NCBI RefSeq assembly: GCF_021602025.1
Contig: NZ_BQHW01000001.1
Location: 124,001-188,000 of the forward strand
From: Pseudomonas ceruminis
GTDB taxonomy: Bacteria > Pseudomonadota > Gammaproteobacteria > Pseudomonadales > Pseudomonadaceae
DNA: 64,000 nucleotides
Direction of reading: 5' to 3'
Made by a program: the position numbers and the translations under genes. The notes under the pieces are model-generated. The model was not told the origin of the DNA, did no database searches, and saw only the letters and a list, made by a program, of their open reading frames with translations. Below, one piece after another: positions 18,986 to 29,800 of this stretch (positions are counted from its first letter, which is position 1; every line of letters begins with the position of its first letter).

Positions 18986-20551
18986 ATGCGCCTGAATATG
19001 CCCGTCACTGAGCACGAGAGAACCTTCTCCAGCGAGCAGCGCCTGATCTCCACCACGGACCTCAACAGCCGCATCACCTATTGCAATGATGCATTTGTGG
19101 CGATCAGCGGATTCACCTACGACGAGTTGATTGGCCAGACCCACAACCTGGTGCGCCACCCGGATATGCCACCTGCCGTGTTCGGCCACATGTGGGACAC
19201 CATCAAACAGGGCAAACCTTGGATGGGGGTGGTGAAGAACCGTGCCAAGAATGGCGACTTCTACTGGGTCAGTGCCTACGTCACGGCGATTTACGAAAAT
19301 GGCCGTATCAGTGGCTATGAGTCGGTGCGTTCGGTGCCAACCCGTGAGCAGATCCGCCGTGCCGAAGCACTCTACCGGCGTTTGCGTGCCGGGCGCTCGG
19401 CCGTGCCTTGGGCCGCGCGCCTGACGCATGGTCTGAGCCAGGGGTGGCCATTGATCGGCGCTGGCGTGCTGTCGGCCGCCGGCTATCTTGGGTTGCCACC
19501 TTATGCGGCTCTGGGCACGCTGATGGCCAGCCTGCTGGTGGCGTGGTACCTGATCGAACAGCGTCAAAGTCAGGCAATCCGCCGTACCCTGGGCGAGCAT
19601 CCCAAGGCCTTCACCAGCCCGCTGGTGGCGCTGACTTACAGTGACAATCCGGGCCTGCGTGGCCAGCTTGACCTGGCGATCATCAGCGAGGAGGCGCGCT
19701 TGCAAACGGCGTTGACGCGGTTGGTCGACGCCGGTGTCGGGGTCAAGTCGCGGGCTGCACAGTCCGCCGAGCTGTCTGGCGCCCAGGCGCAGATGCTCGA
19801 TCGCCAGCGCAGCGAAACCGAACAGTCGGCCACGGCCATTGCGCAAATGGCCGCGACCATTCAAGAGGTCACCCATAACGTGCAGAGCACCGCCCATGCC
19901 GCCGGCGATGCCGACCAGCTTGCCCAGCAGGGCAGTGCGCTGGCGCAGCAGAGCCTGAAGGCGATGGACAGCATGAGCGAGGCCGTCAGCGATATTGGCC
20001 AGGCGGTCAATGCCCTGGCCGAGCAGACCCAGTCGATCGGTAGCGTGGTCGACACCATCACTTCGATTGCTGAGCAGACCAATCTGTTGGCACTCAATGC
20101 TGCGATCGAAGCGGCGCGGGCAGGGGAGCAGGGCAGAGGCTTTGCGGTGGTGGCCGATGAGGTGCGCTCACTGGCACAGCGCACACGTTCCTCCACCGAA
20201 GAGATTCACCAGATCATAGCCTCCCTGCACGCAGGCGCTGAGCGGGCGGTGAGCACGGCAACCCGTGGCGAACAGATCTCCCGGGACAGTGTGCAGCGTG
20301 TCGAGGCGGTGCAGGCGGCCCTGGCCGGGATTGCCCAGGCGGTCAGCCGGATCACCGGCATGAGCCAGCAGATGGCGACCGCATCGGAGCAGCAGAGCCA
20401 TGTGGCCGAGGACATCAACCAGCAGATCGTGCGCATCGCCCACCTGTGCGACGAGACGGCGGGGCAAGCCAAGCAAGGGGCTGAAATCAGCCAGGACCTG
20501 GAGCGCATGGCCGAGTATCTGCATAGTTTGGCGCAGCGGTTCAACCGCTGA
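18986..20551 (+). CDS. PAS-containing chemoreceptor, Aer type
   Basis: A 521-residue methyl-accepting chemotaxis protein. An N-terminal PAS domain (about residues 20-115, with the Aer-like [13 protein letters not shown] and [11 protein letters not shown] segments) is followed by two membrane-spanning stretches near residues 150-190. A long cytoplasmic signalling domain has the conserved hairpin [20 protein letters not shown]. It lacks a periplasmic sensor domain, which is the plan of FAD-binding energy/aerotaxis receptors. It corresponds in position to the third Aer-like protein of P. putida and to bdlA-region genes of P. aeruginosa (recalled). AAAGGA lies 9 nt before the ATG at 18986. Confidence 0.9.
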   Translation: MRLNMPVTEHERTFSSEQRLISTTDLNSRITYCNDAFVAISGFTYDELIGQTHNLVRHPDMPPAVFGHMWDTIKQGKPWMGVVKNRAKNGDFYWVSAYVTAIYENGRISGYESVRSVPTREQIRRAEALYRRLRAGRSAVPWAARLTHGLSQGWPLIGAGVLSAAGYLGLPPYAALGTLMASLLVAWYLIEQRQSQAIRRTLGEHPKAFTSPLVALTYSDNPGLRGQLDLAIISEEARLQTALTRLVDAGVGVKSRAAQSAELSGAQAQMLDRQRSETEQSATAIAQMAATIQEVTHNVQSTAHAAGDADQLAQQGSALAQQSLKAMDSMSEAVSDIGQAVNALAEQTQSIGSVVDTITSIAEQTNLLALNAAIEAARAGEQGRGFAVVADEVRSLAQRTRSSTEEIHQIIASLHAGAERAVSTATRGEQISRDSVQRVEAVQAALAGIAQAVSRITGMSQQMATASEQQSHVAEDINQQIVRIAHLCDETAGQAKQGAEISQDLERMAEYLHSLAQRFNR

Positions 20552-20568
20552 TGGGCGCTGACGAAACA

Positions 20569-20626
20569 CCTGTGGGAGCGGGCTTGCCCCGCGAAGCGCC
20601 GCGCGGGCGGCGCTCGATCCCACAGG
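20569..20626. repeat. REP element in a stem-loop
   Basis: A REP unit (CCTGTGGGAGCGGGCTTGCC, then CCGCGAAGCGCC) is closed by an outer 9-bp inverted repeat CCTGTGGGA / TCCCACAGG. It lies after the Aer-like receptor. Confidence 0.85.
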
Positions 20627-20708
20627 CACCATCAATTCACCGACAAGCACCCACACGCTCCCCGCGCTCGCCAACCCTATGGCAAACTCCCCGGCCAAGG
20701 AGAACCCC

Positions 20709-21308
20709 ATGCCCAGACCCCGCTGCGAGCGTTGCCAGCGCCCGCTCGATCACTGCCTTTGCCCACTGATCCCCTCGCTCGCCAGCCGCACCCGCGTGGT
20801 CCTGCTGCAGCACCCCAGTGAAACCTCACACGCCCTGAATACCGCACGCCTGGCTGCCCTTGGCCTGGTCAATGCCGAGTTGCGTATTGGCGAAGTGTTC
20901 GAAGACCTTGGCGAGTTGTTGCAGACCCCAGGCTACCGGCCCGCGTTGCTGTTCCCCGGCGACGAAGCCCAGGTGCTGACACACTACGGCGCAGCGGACG
21001 ACGAACCCTTGCTGTTGATCGTTCCCGACGGCACCTGGCGCAAGGCGCGCAAGTTGCTGTACCTCAACCCGCTGCTCGAGGCGCTGCCCAGGGTGACGCT
21101 GGCGCAGCTGGCACCCTCACGCTACCGCTTGCGCAAGGCGCCTGAGCCGGGGGCGGTGTCGACCCTCGAGGCGGTGGTGCAGGCATTGAATGTGCTGGAA
21201 CAGCCAGCGTGTTTCGATGCGTTGCTGCGGCCGTTCGAGGCATTGATCGAGGGGCAGATCAGGGCCATGGGGGTTGAGACGTTCGAACGTAATCACGGTC
21301 AAGGCTAA
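20709..21308 (+). CDS. DTW-domain tRNA-uridine aminocarboxypropyltransferase (TapT-like)
   Basis: A 199-residue DTW-domain protein. The zinc-binding-like cluster CERCQRPLDHCLC is at residues 5-17, the SPOUT-related motif LLQHPSETSHALNTARL at about 36, and the DTW motif appears as PDGTWRKARKLL near residue 108. Family members TapT/YfiP use S-adenosylmethionine to place a 3-amino-3-carboxypropyl group on U47 of tRNAs. AAGGAGA lies before the ATG at 20709. The gene stands alone between the chemoreceptor and the secretion operon. Confidence 0.9.
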   Translation: MPRPRCERCQRPLDHCLCPLIPSLASRTRVVLLQHPSETSHALNTARLAALGLVNAELRIGEVFEDLGELLQTPGYRPALLFPGDEAQVLTHYGAADDEPLLLIVPDGTWRKARKLLYLNPLLEALPRVTLAQLAPSRYRLRKAPEPGAVSTLEAVVQALNVLEQPACFDALLRPFEALIEGQIRAMGVETFERNHGQG

Positions 21309-21423
21309 GGGGCGGTAGGCCTCTTTCGGCCTCAAACCCACGCCAAAGCTACGGCGCCGCGCTCGCGAACAACGGTGGGACTTCTGGCAGCGGCTTGCCG
21401 GCGATAGGGCCGCAGATGCCCCT

Positions 21424-22779
21424 TCAGCGCTCGCGCAGTGCTTCGGTCCGGGCCTTGAGCACCGGCTTGAGCAGGTAATCCAGCACACTCTTCTGCCCGG
21501 TGATGATGTCCACGGTGGCCACCATCCCCGGAATGATCAGCAGCGGCTTGTTATCCCCACCCAGGTGGTTCTTCTCGGTGCGCACCTGAATCAGGTAAAA
21601 GGCATTGCCTTTTTTGTCTGTCACCGTATCGGCACTGATCAACTCAAGCTTGGCCTTCAACCCGCCATAGATGGTGTAGTCATACGCACTGAACTTCACC
21701 ATCGCCGGCTGCCCCGGGTGCAGGAACGCCACGTCCTGTGGCCGCACCTTGGCCTCGATCAGCAGGTTGTCCTCGATCGGCACGATCTCCACCAGGTCAC
21801 TGCCCGGCTGCACCACGCCGCCGATGGTGTTGACCTTGAGCAACTTGACGATGCCGCGCACCGGCGACACCACCGTGGTGCGGTTGACCCGATCGTCGAT
21901 GGCGATGCTGGTGGCGGTGATCTTTGAGAGTTCCGTGCGTTTGTCGTTGAGCTCCTTGGCCGCGTCGGAGCGGAAGCTGGCGTCGGACTCCTGAGTCTTG
22001 CTTCTGATCTCCGCCACAGCCGCCTCGGCGCGGGGGATGGCCAGGGTGGTGGCGTTGAGCTGGCCGCGGGCTTCGACCGTGCGCTGCTTGAGGCGCAGGA
22101 TTTCCACCGGGGAGATGGCGCCTTTGCTCACCAGCGGTGCCGACATATCCAGCTCCTGCTGCAACAGGCCCACGGCCGAGCGGTACTGCTCGACCTTGGA
22201 GCGGAATTCGGCCAGCTCCTGGGTTTTTTGCCGCAGTTGCTCATTGAGCGTTTGCTTTTCACTGGCCAGGCGACGCTGACGTGAACCGTAAAGCGACAGC
22301 TCGTCTTCGGCTACCTGAGGGGCCTTGGCGCGGACTTCGTCCGACAGCACGAAAGGCCGCCCTTCGGCTTCGGCTGCCAGGCGCTCGACCTGGGCGGTCA
22401 GCGCATAGCGATCAGCTTCGCTTTCACCTTTGTTGGATTTGAACCGGGTATCGTCCAGGCGCAGCAGCGTTGCACCTTTTTCCACCATCTGCCCCTCGCG
22501 CACAAAGATTTCAGTGACGATGCCCCCTTCGAGGTTCTGCACCACCTGCACTTTGCTTGACGGGATCGCCTTGCCTTCGCCCACGGTCACCTCGTCGAGC
22601 ACCGCCAGGCTGGCCCATACCAGGGCCACCAGCAGCAACGCCGCCGCCAGCCAGACGGTCAGGCGTGACAGACGAGGGGAGTCTTGCAAGGTGGCGCTGG
22701 CCAGCTCCGGCATGTAGTCGCGCTCGGTGTGCCTGGCGGAGCCGCTATGGGGACTGCGTACGCTGTGGCTTGTGGTCAT
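21424..22779 (-). CDS. lapC: type I secretion membrane-fusion protein (HlyD/LapC-like)
   Basis: A 451-residue HlyD-family adaptor. It has a short cytoplasmic N-terminus, one membrane helix near residues 40-60 (LTVWLAAALLLVALVWASLAVL), a beta-barrel/lipoyl part (GEGKAIPSSKVQVVQNLEGG), a long coiled coil of about residues 120-300, and the returning lipoyl half with TTVVSPVRGIVKLLKVNT. The C-terminal LLKPVLKARTEALRER is typical of HlyD. It bridges the ABC transporter and the TolC channel in the periplasm. It is the last gene of the lapE-lapB-lapC run and probably serves the adhesin encoded divergently at 26877. The lap name is by family resemblance. Confidence 0.93.
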   Translation of the reverse strand: MTTSHSVRSPHSGSARHTERDYMPELASATLQDSPRLSRLTVWLAAALLLVALVWASLAVLDEVTVGEGKAIPSSKVQVVQNLEGGIVTEIFVREGQMVEKGATLLRLDDTRFKSNKGESEADRYALTAQVERLAAEAEGRPFVLSDEVRAKAPQVAEDELSLYGSRQRRLASEKQTLNEQLRQKTQELAEFRSKVEQYRSAVGLLQQELDMSAPLVSKGAISPVEILRLKQRTVEARGQLNATTLAIPRAEAAVAEIRSKTQESDASFRSDAAKELNDKRTELSKITATSIAIDDRVNRTTVVSPVRGIVKLLKVNTIGGVVQPGSDLVEIVPIEDNLLIEAKVRPQDVAFLHPGQPAMVKFSAYDYTIYGGLKAKLELISADTVTDKKGNAFYLIQVRTEKNHLGGDNKPLLIIPGMVATVDIITGQKSVLDYLLKPVLKARTEALRER

Positions 22780-22836
22780 GGCCTAACTCCCACAGGGTTC
22801 GTGCCGTAATTTAGGCTGTGCATTTCAAGTGCTTCC

Positions 22837-24981
22837 CTACAACGCCGCCCCGATGCGGCCCTTGCGCAGGGCGTCGATGACCGCATCCTTCGGCCCGTCG
22901 GCGACCACTTTGCCGTTGTCCAGGACCAGCAACCGGTCCACCAGGCTGAGCATCGAGGTGCGATGGGTGACCAGCAGCAGGGTCTTGCCCGGCACCCAGT
23001 TCAGCAAGCGCTGGCGCAGTTGCTCTTCGCTGCTGTTGTCCATGTGGCTGGTGGGTTCGTCGAGGATCAACATCGGCGGCTCCAGCAGCAGTGCGCGGGC
23101 CAACAGCACGGCCTGACGCTGGCCGCCAGAGAGCAGCTGGCCGCGTTCGCCTACCGGGCGGTCGAAGCCGTGCGGGTGTTGCCTGGCCAGTTCGCTGACG
23201 CCGGTCAGCTCGGCCACTTCGAGCATACGTGTATCGCTGACGTGTCGGGCGCCGAGGGTCAGGTTGTCGCGCAGGCTGCCGGCCAGCAGCGGCAGGTCAT
23301 GGGCGACGTAGCCAAGCTGGCTGCGCAGGTCGGCGATGTCCAGTTGGCGCAGGTCGAGGTTGTCCAGCAGTACCTGGCCCTCGTCAGGATGATGGAATCC
23401 CATCAGCAGGCGCCCCAGGGTGCTCTTGCCCGAACCACTGCGACCGATGATGCCGATGCGTTCGCCAGGTTTGATCACCAGGTTCACATCCTGCAGAGCA
23501 GGGGCCGCCTGCGCGGGGTAGCGGAAGGTGACATGGCTGAGGGTCAGGCCGCCTTTGAGAGGGGTATGCTCCAGGGCCTGCTGCTCGGCCAGGCGCTCTT
23601 GCGGCAGGGCCATCAGTGCGTCGGTGCTGCGCATGGTCAGTTGCGCCTGCTGGTAGCGGGTGATCAACCCGGCGATCTGGCCGAGCGGCGCGAGGACCCG
23701 GCTGCCGAGCATGTAGCTGGCGACCAGGGCGCCGACGCTGAGGTTGCCGGCAATGATGCTGTACACCCCGGCTACGATGGTGGCCATCCCGCAGAACTGC
23801 TGGATGAACAAGGTGCCGTTGCTGGCCAGCGACGACAGGTTGCGGGCATGGGCATCGAGGCGTGCCATGGCGCCGTTGGTGTGTTCCCACTGGTATTGCC
23901 GTTCGCTCTCGGCCCCGCAGGCTTTGAGGGTCTCCAGACCGCCAAGGGTTTCAATCAGCAACGCCTGGCGGACCGCGCCGAGGCTGAGGCTTTTTTGCAC
24001 GGTGTCGCGCAGGCGTGCCTGGATGATCAGGGCGAAGCCGACCGCCAGTGGGAAGGCGATGAGCGGGATCAACACCAACCAGCCGCCGAGCAGGCCGATC
24101 ACCAGCAGCATCAGGGCGACGAATGGCAGGTCGATGATGCTGGTCAAGGTCACCGCAGTGAGGAATTCACGCAGTCCCTGGAAGTCGTGGATACTTTGCG
24201 CGAAGCCACCGATGGAGGCTGGCTTGGCTTTCATGGCCATGCCGGTGATGCGCTCGAACAGGGTGGCAGAAAGGATCAGGTCGGTCTTCTTGCCAGCTTG
24301 ATCCAGCAGATGGGCGCGTACCATGCGCAGCACCAGCTCGAAGGCCGTGCCGATGAACAGGCCGGCGACCAGCACCCACAAGGTCGACAAGGCCTGGTTG
24401 GGCACCACACGGTCGTAGGTCTGCATGACGAACAGCGGCACCATCAGGCCCAGCAGGTTGATCAGCAGGCTGGCCAGCAAGGCGTCGCCATACAACCAGC
24501 GGGAATGGCGCAAGGTGTCACGGAACCACGCTTCTACCCGTGGCAGCAGCGGTGAGCGCAGCGCTTCCAGCGTATGGCGCGGGCGGGCGAACAAGGCCTG
24601 GCCGGTGTACGCCCGTTCGAGCGTTTCGCGCTCGACCCATTGCTCACCTCCTTGGGCCTCGCAAGGCAGAATAAGCGCCCGGCCATCATCCCCCCAACGT
24701 TGCAGGACGGCGCTGCGGCCATTGTCGAGTAACAGCAGCACCGGCAGGTTCAACGGCGAGATGTCCCCCAGTGCTCGTTGCAACACACGGCCTTGCAAGC
24801 CGGCGCGGGCCGCGGCCCGTGGCAGCAAATCAGGCCCCAGGCGCTGTTGCAGCAGGGGCAGGCCGCTGCTCAGGCTGGCGCGGCTGGCCGGCCGGTCATG
24901 CAGGCGACACAGGATCAGCAAGCCATCGAGCAACGGGTCATCGATATCGGGGCGCGGTTGCGCGCTTTGCATACTGGTCAC
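22837..24981 (-). CDS. lapB: type I secretion ABC transporter (LapB-like)
   Basis: A 714-residue fused transporter. The N-terminal 130 residues form a C39-peptidase-like domain in which the position of the catalytic cysteine appears to be glycine (LLDGLLILC), so it should dock the substrate rather than cut it. Six membrane helices span about residues 155-440. The ATPase domain has GRSGSGKSTLG, LLSGGQRQAVLLARAL and MLILDEPTSHMD. The start is taken as GTG 24981, with GGGAG about 12 nt upstream; ATG 24972 is the alternative. It lies 57 bp from both lapE and lapC on the same strand. It should export the adhesin unfolded from the cytoplasm. Confidence 0.93.
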   Translation of the reverse strand: MTSMQSAQPRPDIDDPLLDGLLILCRLHDRPASRASLSSGLPLLQQRLGPDLLPRAAARAGLQGRVLQRALGDISPLNLPVLLLLDNGRSAVLQRWGDDGRALILPCEAQGGEQWVERETLERAYTGQALFARPRHTLEALRSPLLPRVEAWFRDTLRHSRWLYGDALLASLLINLLGLMVPLFVMQTYDRVVPNQALSTLWVLVAGLFIGTAFELVLRMVRAHLLDQAGKKTDLILSATLFERITGMAMKAKPASIGGFAQSIHDFQGLREFLTAVTLTSIIDLPFVALMLLVIGLLGGWLVLIPLIAFPLAVGFALIIQARLRDTVQKSLSLGAVRQALLIETLGGLETLKACGAESERQYQWEHTNGAMARLDAHARNLSSLASNGTLFIQQFCGMATIVAGVYSIIAGNLSVGALVASYMLGSRVLAPLGQIAGLITRYQQAQLTMRSTDALMALPQERLAEQQALEHTPLKGGLTLSHVTFRYPAQAAPALQDVNLVIKPGERIGIIGRSGSGKSTLGRLLMGFHHPDEGQVLLDNLDLRQLDIADLRSQLGYVAHDLPLLAGSLRDNLTLGARHVSDTRMLEVAELTGVSELARQHPHGFDRPVGERGQLLSGGQRQAVLLARALLLEPPMLILDEPTSHMDNSSEEQLRQRLLNWVPGKTLLLVTHRTSMLSLVDRLLVLDNGKVVADGPKDAVIDALRKGRIGAAL

Positions 24982-25038
24982 GATGGACTACTCCCGCCAC
25001 GGTGAATGGGTGGTGCTGCCTGGCGCTGAGCGCCTGGC

Positions 25039-26412
25039 TCAGCGCATGTCGGGTAACCTGGCTTCGGTGCGCACGTCGTTATTGGCGAGGGCTTCCGGTG
25101 GCAGCGAAATACGCTGCTTGCTCAACAGCTCGCCCATGGTCGCCAGCACGCGGTACATCGAGTACTCCTCGGTGTAACGCACTTCGGTATAGCGACGGTT
25201 GGCGTTGTACAGCTCGTTTTCGCTGTCGAGCAGATCAAGCAGCGTGCGCTGGCCAAGACCGAACTGGTCTTGGTATGCGGCGCGCACGCGCTGGGTGGTC
25301 TCGGCGTATTCGCGGGCGGTCGGAGTCTGCTTGCGTGCGTTGTTCATGGCGTTCCAGGCCAGGCTGAGGTTTTCGGTCAGCTCACGCAGGGCGTTGTTGC
25401 GAATGTCCAGGGCCTGGTTGATCTTGTGTGCGTCCGACTGCAGGCGAGCCTTGTCGCTGCCGCCGCGGAACAGGTTGTAGCTGAGCTCGACGCCGGCCTG
25501 CCAGTCGTTGTTGCTGTGGCCTTTCTCACCGGCCAGGTTGTTGTTGGCGCCGGTGGCCAGTACTGCATCCAGGCGAGGGTAGAAGGGCGATTTGGCGACT
25601 TCGTACTGTTGCTCGGCGGCATTGACGTCGGCTTGGGCGGACTTCAGGTACGGGTTGTTCTGGCGCATGCCTTCGCGCGCCTCGTCGAGGGTGCCAGGCA
25701 TCTGTACCTTGATCGATTGCGGGCCTTCCAGTTCGTCCGGCAGGCGACCGACCACGCTGTAGAAATTGGCCTCGGCATCGGCCAGGTCGACCTCGGCAGT
25801 GTCCAGGTTGTTTTCTGCCAGGGCCCGGCGGGCGCGGGACTGGTCAAGGTCGGCGGTGCTACCCACGCCACGCTCGCTGCGCAGGCCTATCTGGTCGTTG
25901 ACGCGCAGGTGCGCCTGCAGGTTGTTCTTGGCCAAGGTCACCAGTTCGCGGCGCTTGAGCACGTCGAGGTACACCTCGACGGCGCGCAGGGCGACATCCT
26001 GAGCCACGGCCTGGGTGTAATAGGCGCGCGAGGTGGCGACTGCCTGGGTACGTCCCACTTCGTTGGCGGTGTTGAAGCCGTCGAAGATCATTTGCCGAAG
26101 GCGCAGTTCCGACTGGGTGTAGTTGAGGCTTTCCTTGTTGTGGTTGCGTGTGCCGTCAGCATTGAAGCCACGGGTGTTGACGTTGTCCGAACGCTGCCTG
26201 CCGTATCCGGCCACCAGGTCGACGCTCGGGTAATACCCGCCACGGGCGAAATTAACATCTTCGTCAGCTGCCAGCTTGCTGTTGCGGTTGGAGCTGATTT
26301 GCGGGTGATAGTCCACGGCGCTCTGAACTGCCTCGTTGAGCGACATCGCCTGAACGTTGGCGCACGCCATGGCCAACAGGATTGCACTGGTGATGGGGTT
26401 AAAAACGCGCAT
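25039..26412 (-). CDS. lapE: TolC-family outer-membrane channel (LapE-like)
   Basis: A 457-residue TolC-family protein with a signal peptide (MRVFNPITSAILLAMACANVQA) and two repeats of the coiled-coil/beta-barrel plan: NEAVQSAVDYHPQISSNRNS near the N-terminus and AREGMRQNNPYLKSAQADVNAAEQQ near residue 250. It would form the trimeric outer-membrane exit of the type I system. I recall an isolated lapE-like gene (agglutination protein) at this chromosomal place in P. putida KT2440, whereas here it heads a full lapE-lapB-lapC operon. It is divergent from the adhesin across a 464-bp AT-rich gap. Confidence 0.93.
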   Translation of the reverse strand: MRVFNPITSAILLAMACANVQAMSLNEAVQSAVDYHPQISSNRNSKLAADEDVNFARGGYYPSVDLVAGYGRQRSDNVNTRGFNADGTRNHNKESLNYTQSELRLRQMIFDGFNTANEVGRTQAVATSRAYYTQAVAQDVALRAVEVYLDVLKRRELVTLAKNNLQAHLRVNDQIGLRSERGVGSTADLDQSRARRALAENNLDTAEVDLADAEANFYSVVGRLPDELEGPQSIKVQMPGTLDEAREGMRQNNPYLKSAQADVNAAEQQYEVAKSPFYPRLDAVLATGANNNLAGEKGHSNNDWQAGVELSYNLFRGGSDKARLQSDAHKINQALDIRNNALRELTENLSLAWNAMNNARKQTPTAREYAETTQRVRAAYQDQFGLGQRTLLDLLDSENELYNANRRYTEVRYTEEYSMYRVLATMGELLSKQRISLPPEALANNDVRTEARLPDMR

Positions 26413-26876
26413 GGACTGCTTCTCCCTGGTCTTGAAAATGTCCTGCTAATGCCAAAAAACTGACGTTTTTTTGTCGTTCAAACCGTTTCAAGTTTGTAAC
26501 AACAGAGCTAAGAACATTTGGCGCGTCAGCTAAGAAGATTTCTTCATAAGTTTTATGCGAAAAAAAACTTATGCGGTCTAACAAATCCGAGACATTGTTT
26601 CTTCCAGATGAATTTGCAACCGGCTGCAGGTCACGTTTTTCAAGCCCTGCACGAAGTTCCAGATTATTTGCAGCTAAAAACGCAGGATGGAAGGGTCAAA
26701 GCGGAATTTGGCGACAAAAAATTGGCATTGAATGATGGCCAATTAGTCCATGACTATCGCCAAAGCAGACCTTGGAGAACGATTCTCACCGTTGAGACAC
26801 TCGGACTCGAAGCCTTTGACTCCACCGCCATGTCGTTGGCTGATGTAGCCAAATAGGGAAGGGGAGGCGTGCGCTC
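26413..26876. promoter_or_regulatory. 464-bp divergent region between lapE and the adhesin
   Basis: This stretch is clearly more AT-rich than its surroundings. It holds a perfect 10-bp inverted repeat CATAAGTTTT / AAAACTTATG (26546-26555 and 26564-26573) and a T-rich run at 26465-26472. An open frame from ATG 26608 to a stop at 26854-26856 (82 codons) ends 20 bp before the adhesin start. It has no ribosome site, and its codon use (AGA, AGG, CTA, TTA, GGA) is unlike the neighbours, so it may be an untranslated leader. The region should carry the promoters of both transcripts. Confidence 0.55.
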
Positions 26877-29800
26877 ATGGCTAAGTTAGTCGGTGTGGTC
26901 AGCAAGGTGGTCGGTGAGGTGTTCGCCCTGGGCAGCGACGGCAGTCGTCGCCCGTTGATCGAAGGGGACCGCTTGTTCGCAGGCGAGCAGCTTGAGACAG
27001 GCGCCGCTGGTGCGGTGGCGGTGCGCTTGCAAAGTGGCGGCGAACTTACGCTGGGGCGCGACAGCATCCGGCAGATGACCGCGGACCTGCTGACCCATCA
27101 CGCGCACCCGGTACATTCCCAGGACGCCTCCCCAAGTGCGGCACAGCTCACCGATGTGGAGCGTATTCAGCAAGCGATTGCCGCGGGTGCCGACCCAAGT
27201 GAAACCAGCGAAGCACCCGCAGCCGGCCCCGACGGCGCTGCTGCGCCGGGGGCGTTGGGCGGTGGCCACAGTGTTGTGATGCTGACCGAAGTGGCGGCGC
27301 GGGTCGACCCGGTAGTGGGGTTTCCGACTGCCGGGTTCAATGGCACCCCGGAGCTTGCCAATCGCTATGTCGGGGATTTGGGCAATGGGCGCGCCCTGCG
27401 CGCTGGCGACAGTGGTGGCGGTGGCACCGACGGTGGTTTGCCACCCGGCCAGCCCAATCCTCCCGGCGAGCCTAACCCCCCGTTGACGCCTACTGATGAG
27501 AACCATCCCGTTCAACTGCGCGGGCTTGAGCTCAACCCTGGCGACCCTGGCCTGGATGAAGCCAATCTGCCGCTGGGGTCTGCCAGCAATCCAGCGGCCC
27601 TGACCCAGCACGGCAGCTTTACCGTTGTGGCGCCGGACGGTGTGTTCAATCTCACCCTGGGCGGCATCAGTGTGGTGACCGCCGGCGTGGTGACCGGCGT
27701 AGGCCAATCGATCACTACCGCGCTGGGCAATATCCTGACAATCACTGGCTACGACCCGGCAACGGGCGTGGTGAGCTACAGCTATACCCTGACCGGTGCC
27801 GAACAGCATGCCGAGGGTGCAGGGACCAATTCGCTGAGCGAGCACTTCCCGGTGTTCGTCAGCGACACCGACGGTGATACGGCGCAAGGGACGCTGCAGA
27901 TCAGCATCCGTGATGATGTACCGACAGCGGTGGATGACAGCCATCCGTTCAGCGCCACGGAGCTACGCACCGAATTGACCGGCAATGTGCTGAGCAATGA
28001 CGTGCAAGGTGCCGACCGCGTTCCGGGCGGCCCGGTGATAGCCGGTACGTTTGTTGGTACCTACGGCACCTTGATCCTGGCGGCTGACGGCTCGTATACC
28101 TATACCCTCAACACCGGCGGCCTGGGCTTCAAGAACCTGGGGGGTGGCGGCCATGGAGTGGAAAGTTTCACCTACACGATCAAGGACGCCGACGGCGACA
28201 CCAGCAGCGCGACGTTGACCCTGAACATCAGCAACCTCGACGACCCGGTGACGCTTGACGGCTTGGATGCACAGGGCGGCGAACTGACGCTTCACGAGAA
28301 ACACCTGCACGATGGCAGCGCACCAGATGCAAGCGCCCTGACCCAGCAAGGTACGTTCAAGGTTACCGCGCCAGACGGTTTGCAGAGCCTGACCGTGGGC
28401 GGCATCAGCGTGATCAGCGCAGGCGTTGCGGCAGGCTTTGCGCAGTCGATTGTCACTGCCCAAGGCAACACGTTGACGATCACAGGTTATGACCCCGCCA
28501 CTGGCGTGGTGAGCTACAGCTACACCCTGGTGGGCAACGAAAGCCACCCTTCCGGCCAGGGTAGTAACAGTATCAGCGAGCATTTCCAGGTAATTGCCAA
28601 GGATGTCGATGGCAGCACCGCCACGGGCAGCCTGGATGTGAATATCGTCGACGACGTGCCGACGGCGAACAGTGATTACGTCAGCGTGGCCAAGGGCGAC
28701 GTGGTGCGTGGCAACGTGATGCTCAATGACGTGGTCGGTGCTGATACCCGTAGCGATGGCCAATACGTGGTCGGCGTGCGTGCCGGCAGCGATACCTCGA
28801 CCTCGGCCATTGGCCAGTTGAACACCCAGGTACATGGGCAGTACGGCTACCTGACCATCGATGCCTTTGGCAACGCCGAATACCACTCCGACCCGACCAT
28901 CGCTTCGCCCAGGGATGCGCTGGAAACGTTCGTCTACACCATCCGCGACGCCGATGGCGACGAAAGCACCACGACCATTACCATCAACGTGCACAACGGC
29001 CTGATCGCCTGTGCGGACCATGACGTCACGGTGTACGAGAAGGCGCTGGATCTGATCAAGGACGGCAACGACCTGGCGGCCGGCACTGTCACCGGCAGCG
29101 ATCCAGGTTCGACCCTGGAAACGGCGTCTGGCACGTTGGTTGGCTCAGCCAGCGGCGGTGTCGGTGCGCTGACGTTCAGCCTGGTTGGCAGCGCGGTGGG
29201 CCAGTACGGCCAGATCCAGCTGAACGCGGATGGCTCCTATACCTACACCCTGACTTCACCGGCGACCTCGCCAATTCATGCCAACGATGGCGCCAATACG
29301 GTCACTGAAACCTTCACCTATCAGGTGCGCGATTCACTGGGTAATTCGACCACCAGCACCATCGTCATCAGCATTGTCGACGATGTGCCGACGGCTAACA
29401 GTGATTACGTCAGTGTGGCCAAGGGCGACGTGGTGCGTGGCAACGTGATGCTCAATGACGTGGTCGGTGCTGATACTCGGGGTGATGGCCAATACGTGGT
29501 CGGCGTGCGTGCCGGCAGCGATACTTCAACCTCGGCCATTGGCCAACTGAACACGCAGGTGCATGGGCAGTACGGCTACCTGACTATCGATGCCTATGGC
29601 AACGCCGAATACCACTCCGACCCGACCATCGCTTCGCCTAGGGATGCGCTGGAAACGTTCGTCTACACCATCCGCGACGCCGATGGCGATGAGAGCACGA
29701 CGACCATTACCATCAACGTGCACAACGGCCTGATCGCCTGTGCGGACCATGACGTCACGGTGTACGAGAAGGCGCTGGACCTGATCAAGGACGGCAACGA

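Noticed and set aside
24590-24981. Active C39 bacteriocin-type peptidase in LapB
   Set aside because: The N-terminal domain has the fold-like length, but the catalytic cysteine position appears to be glycine, so it is read as a C39-like docking domain.
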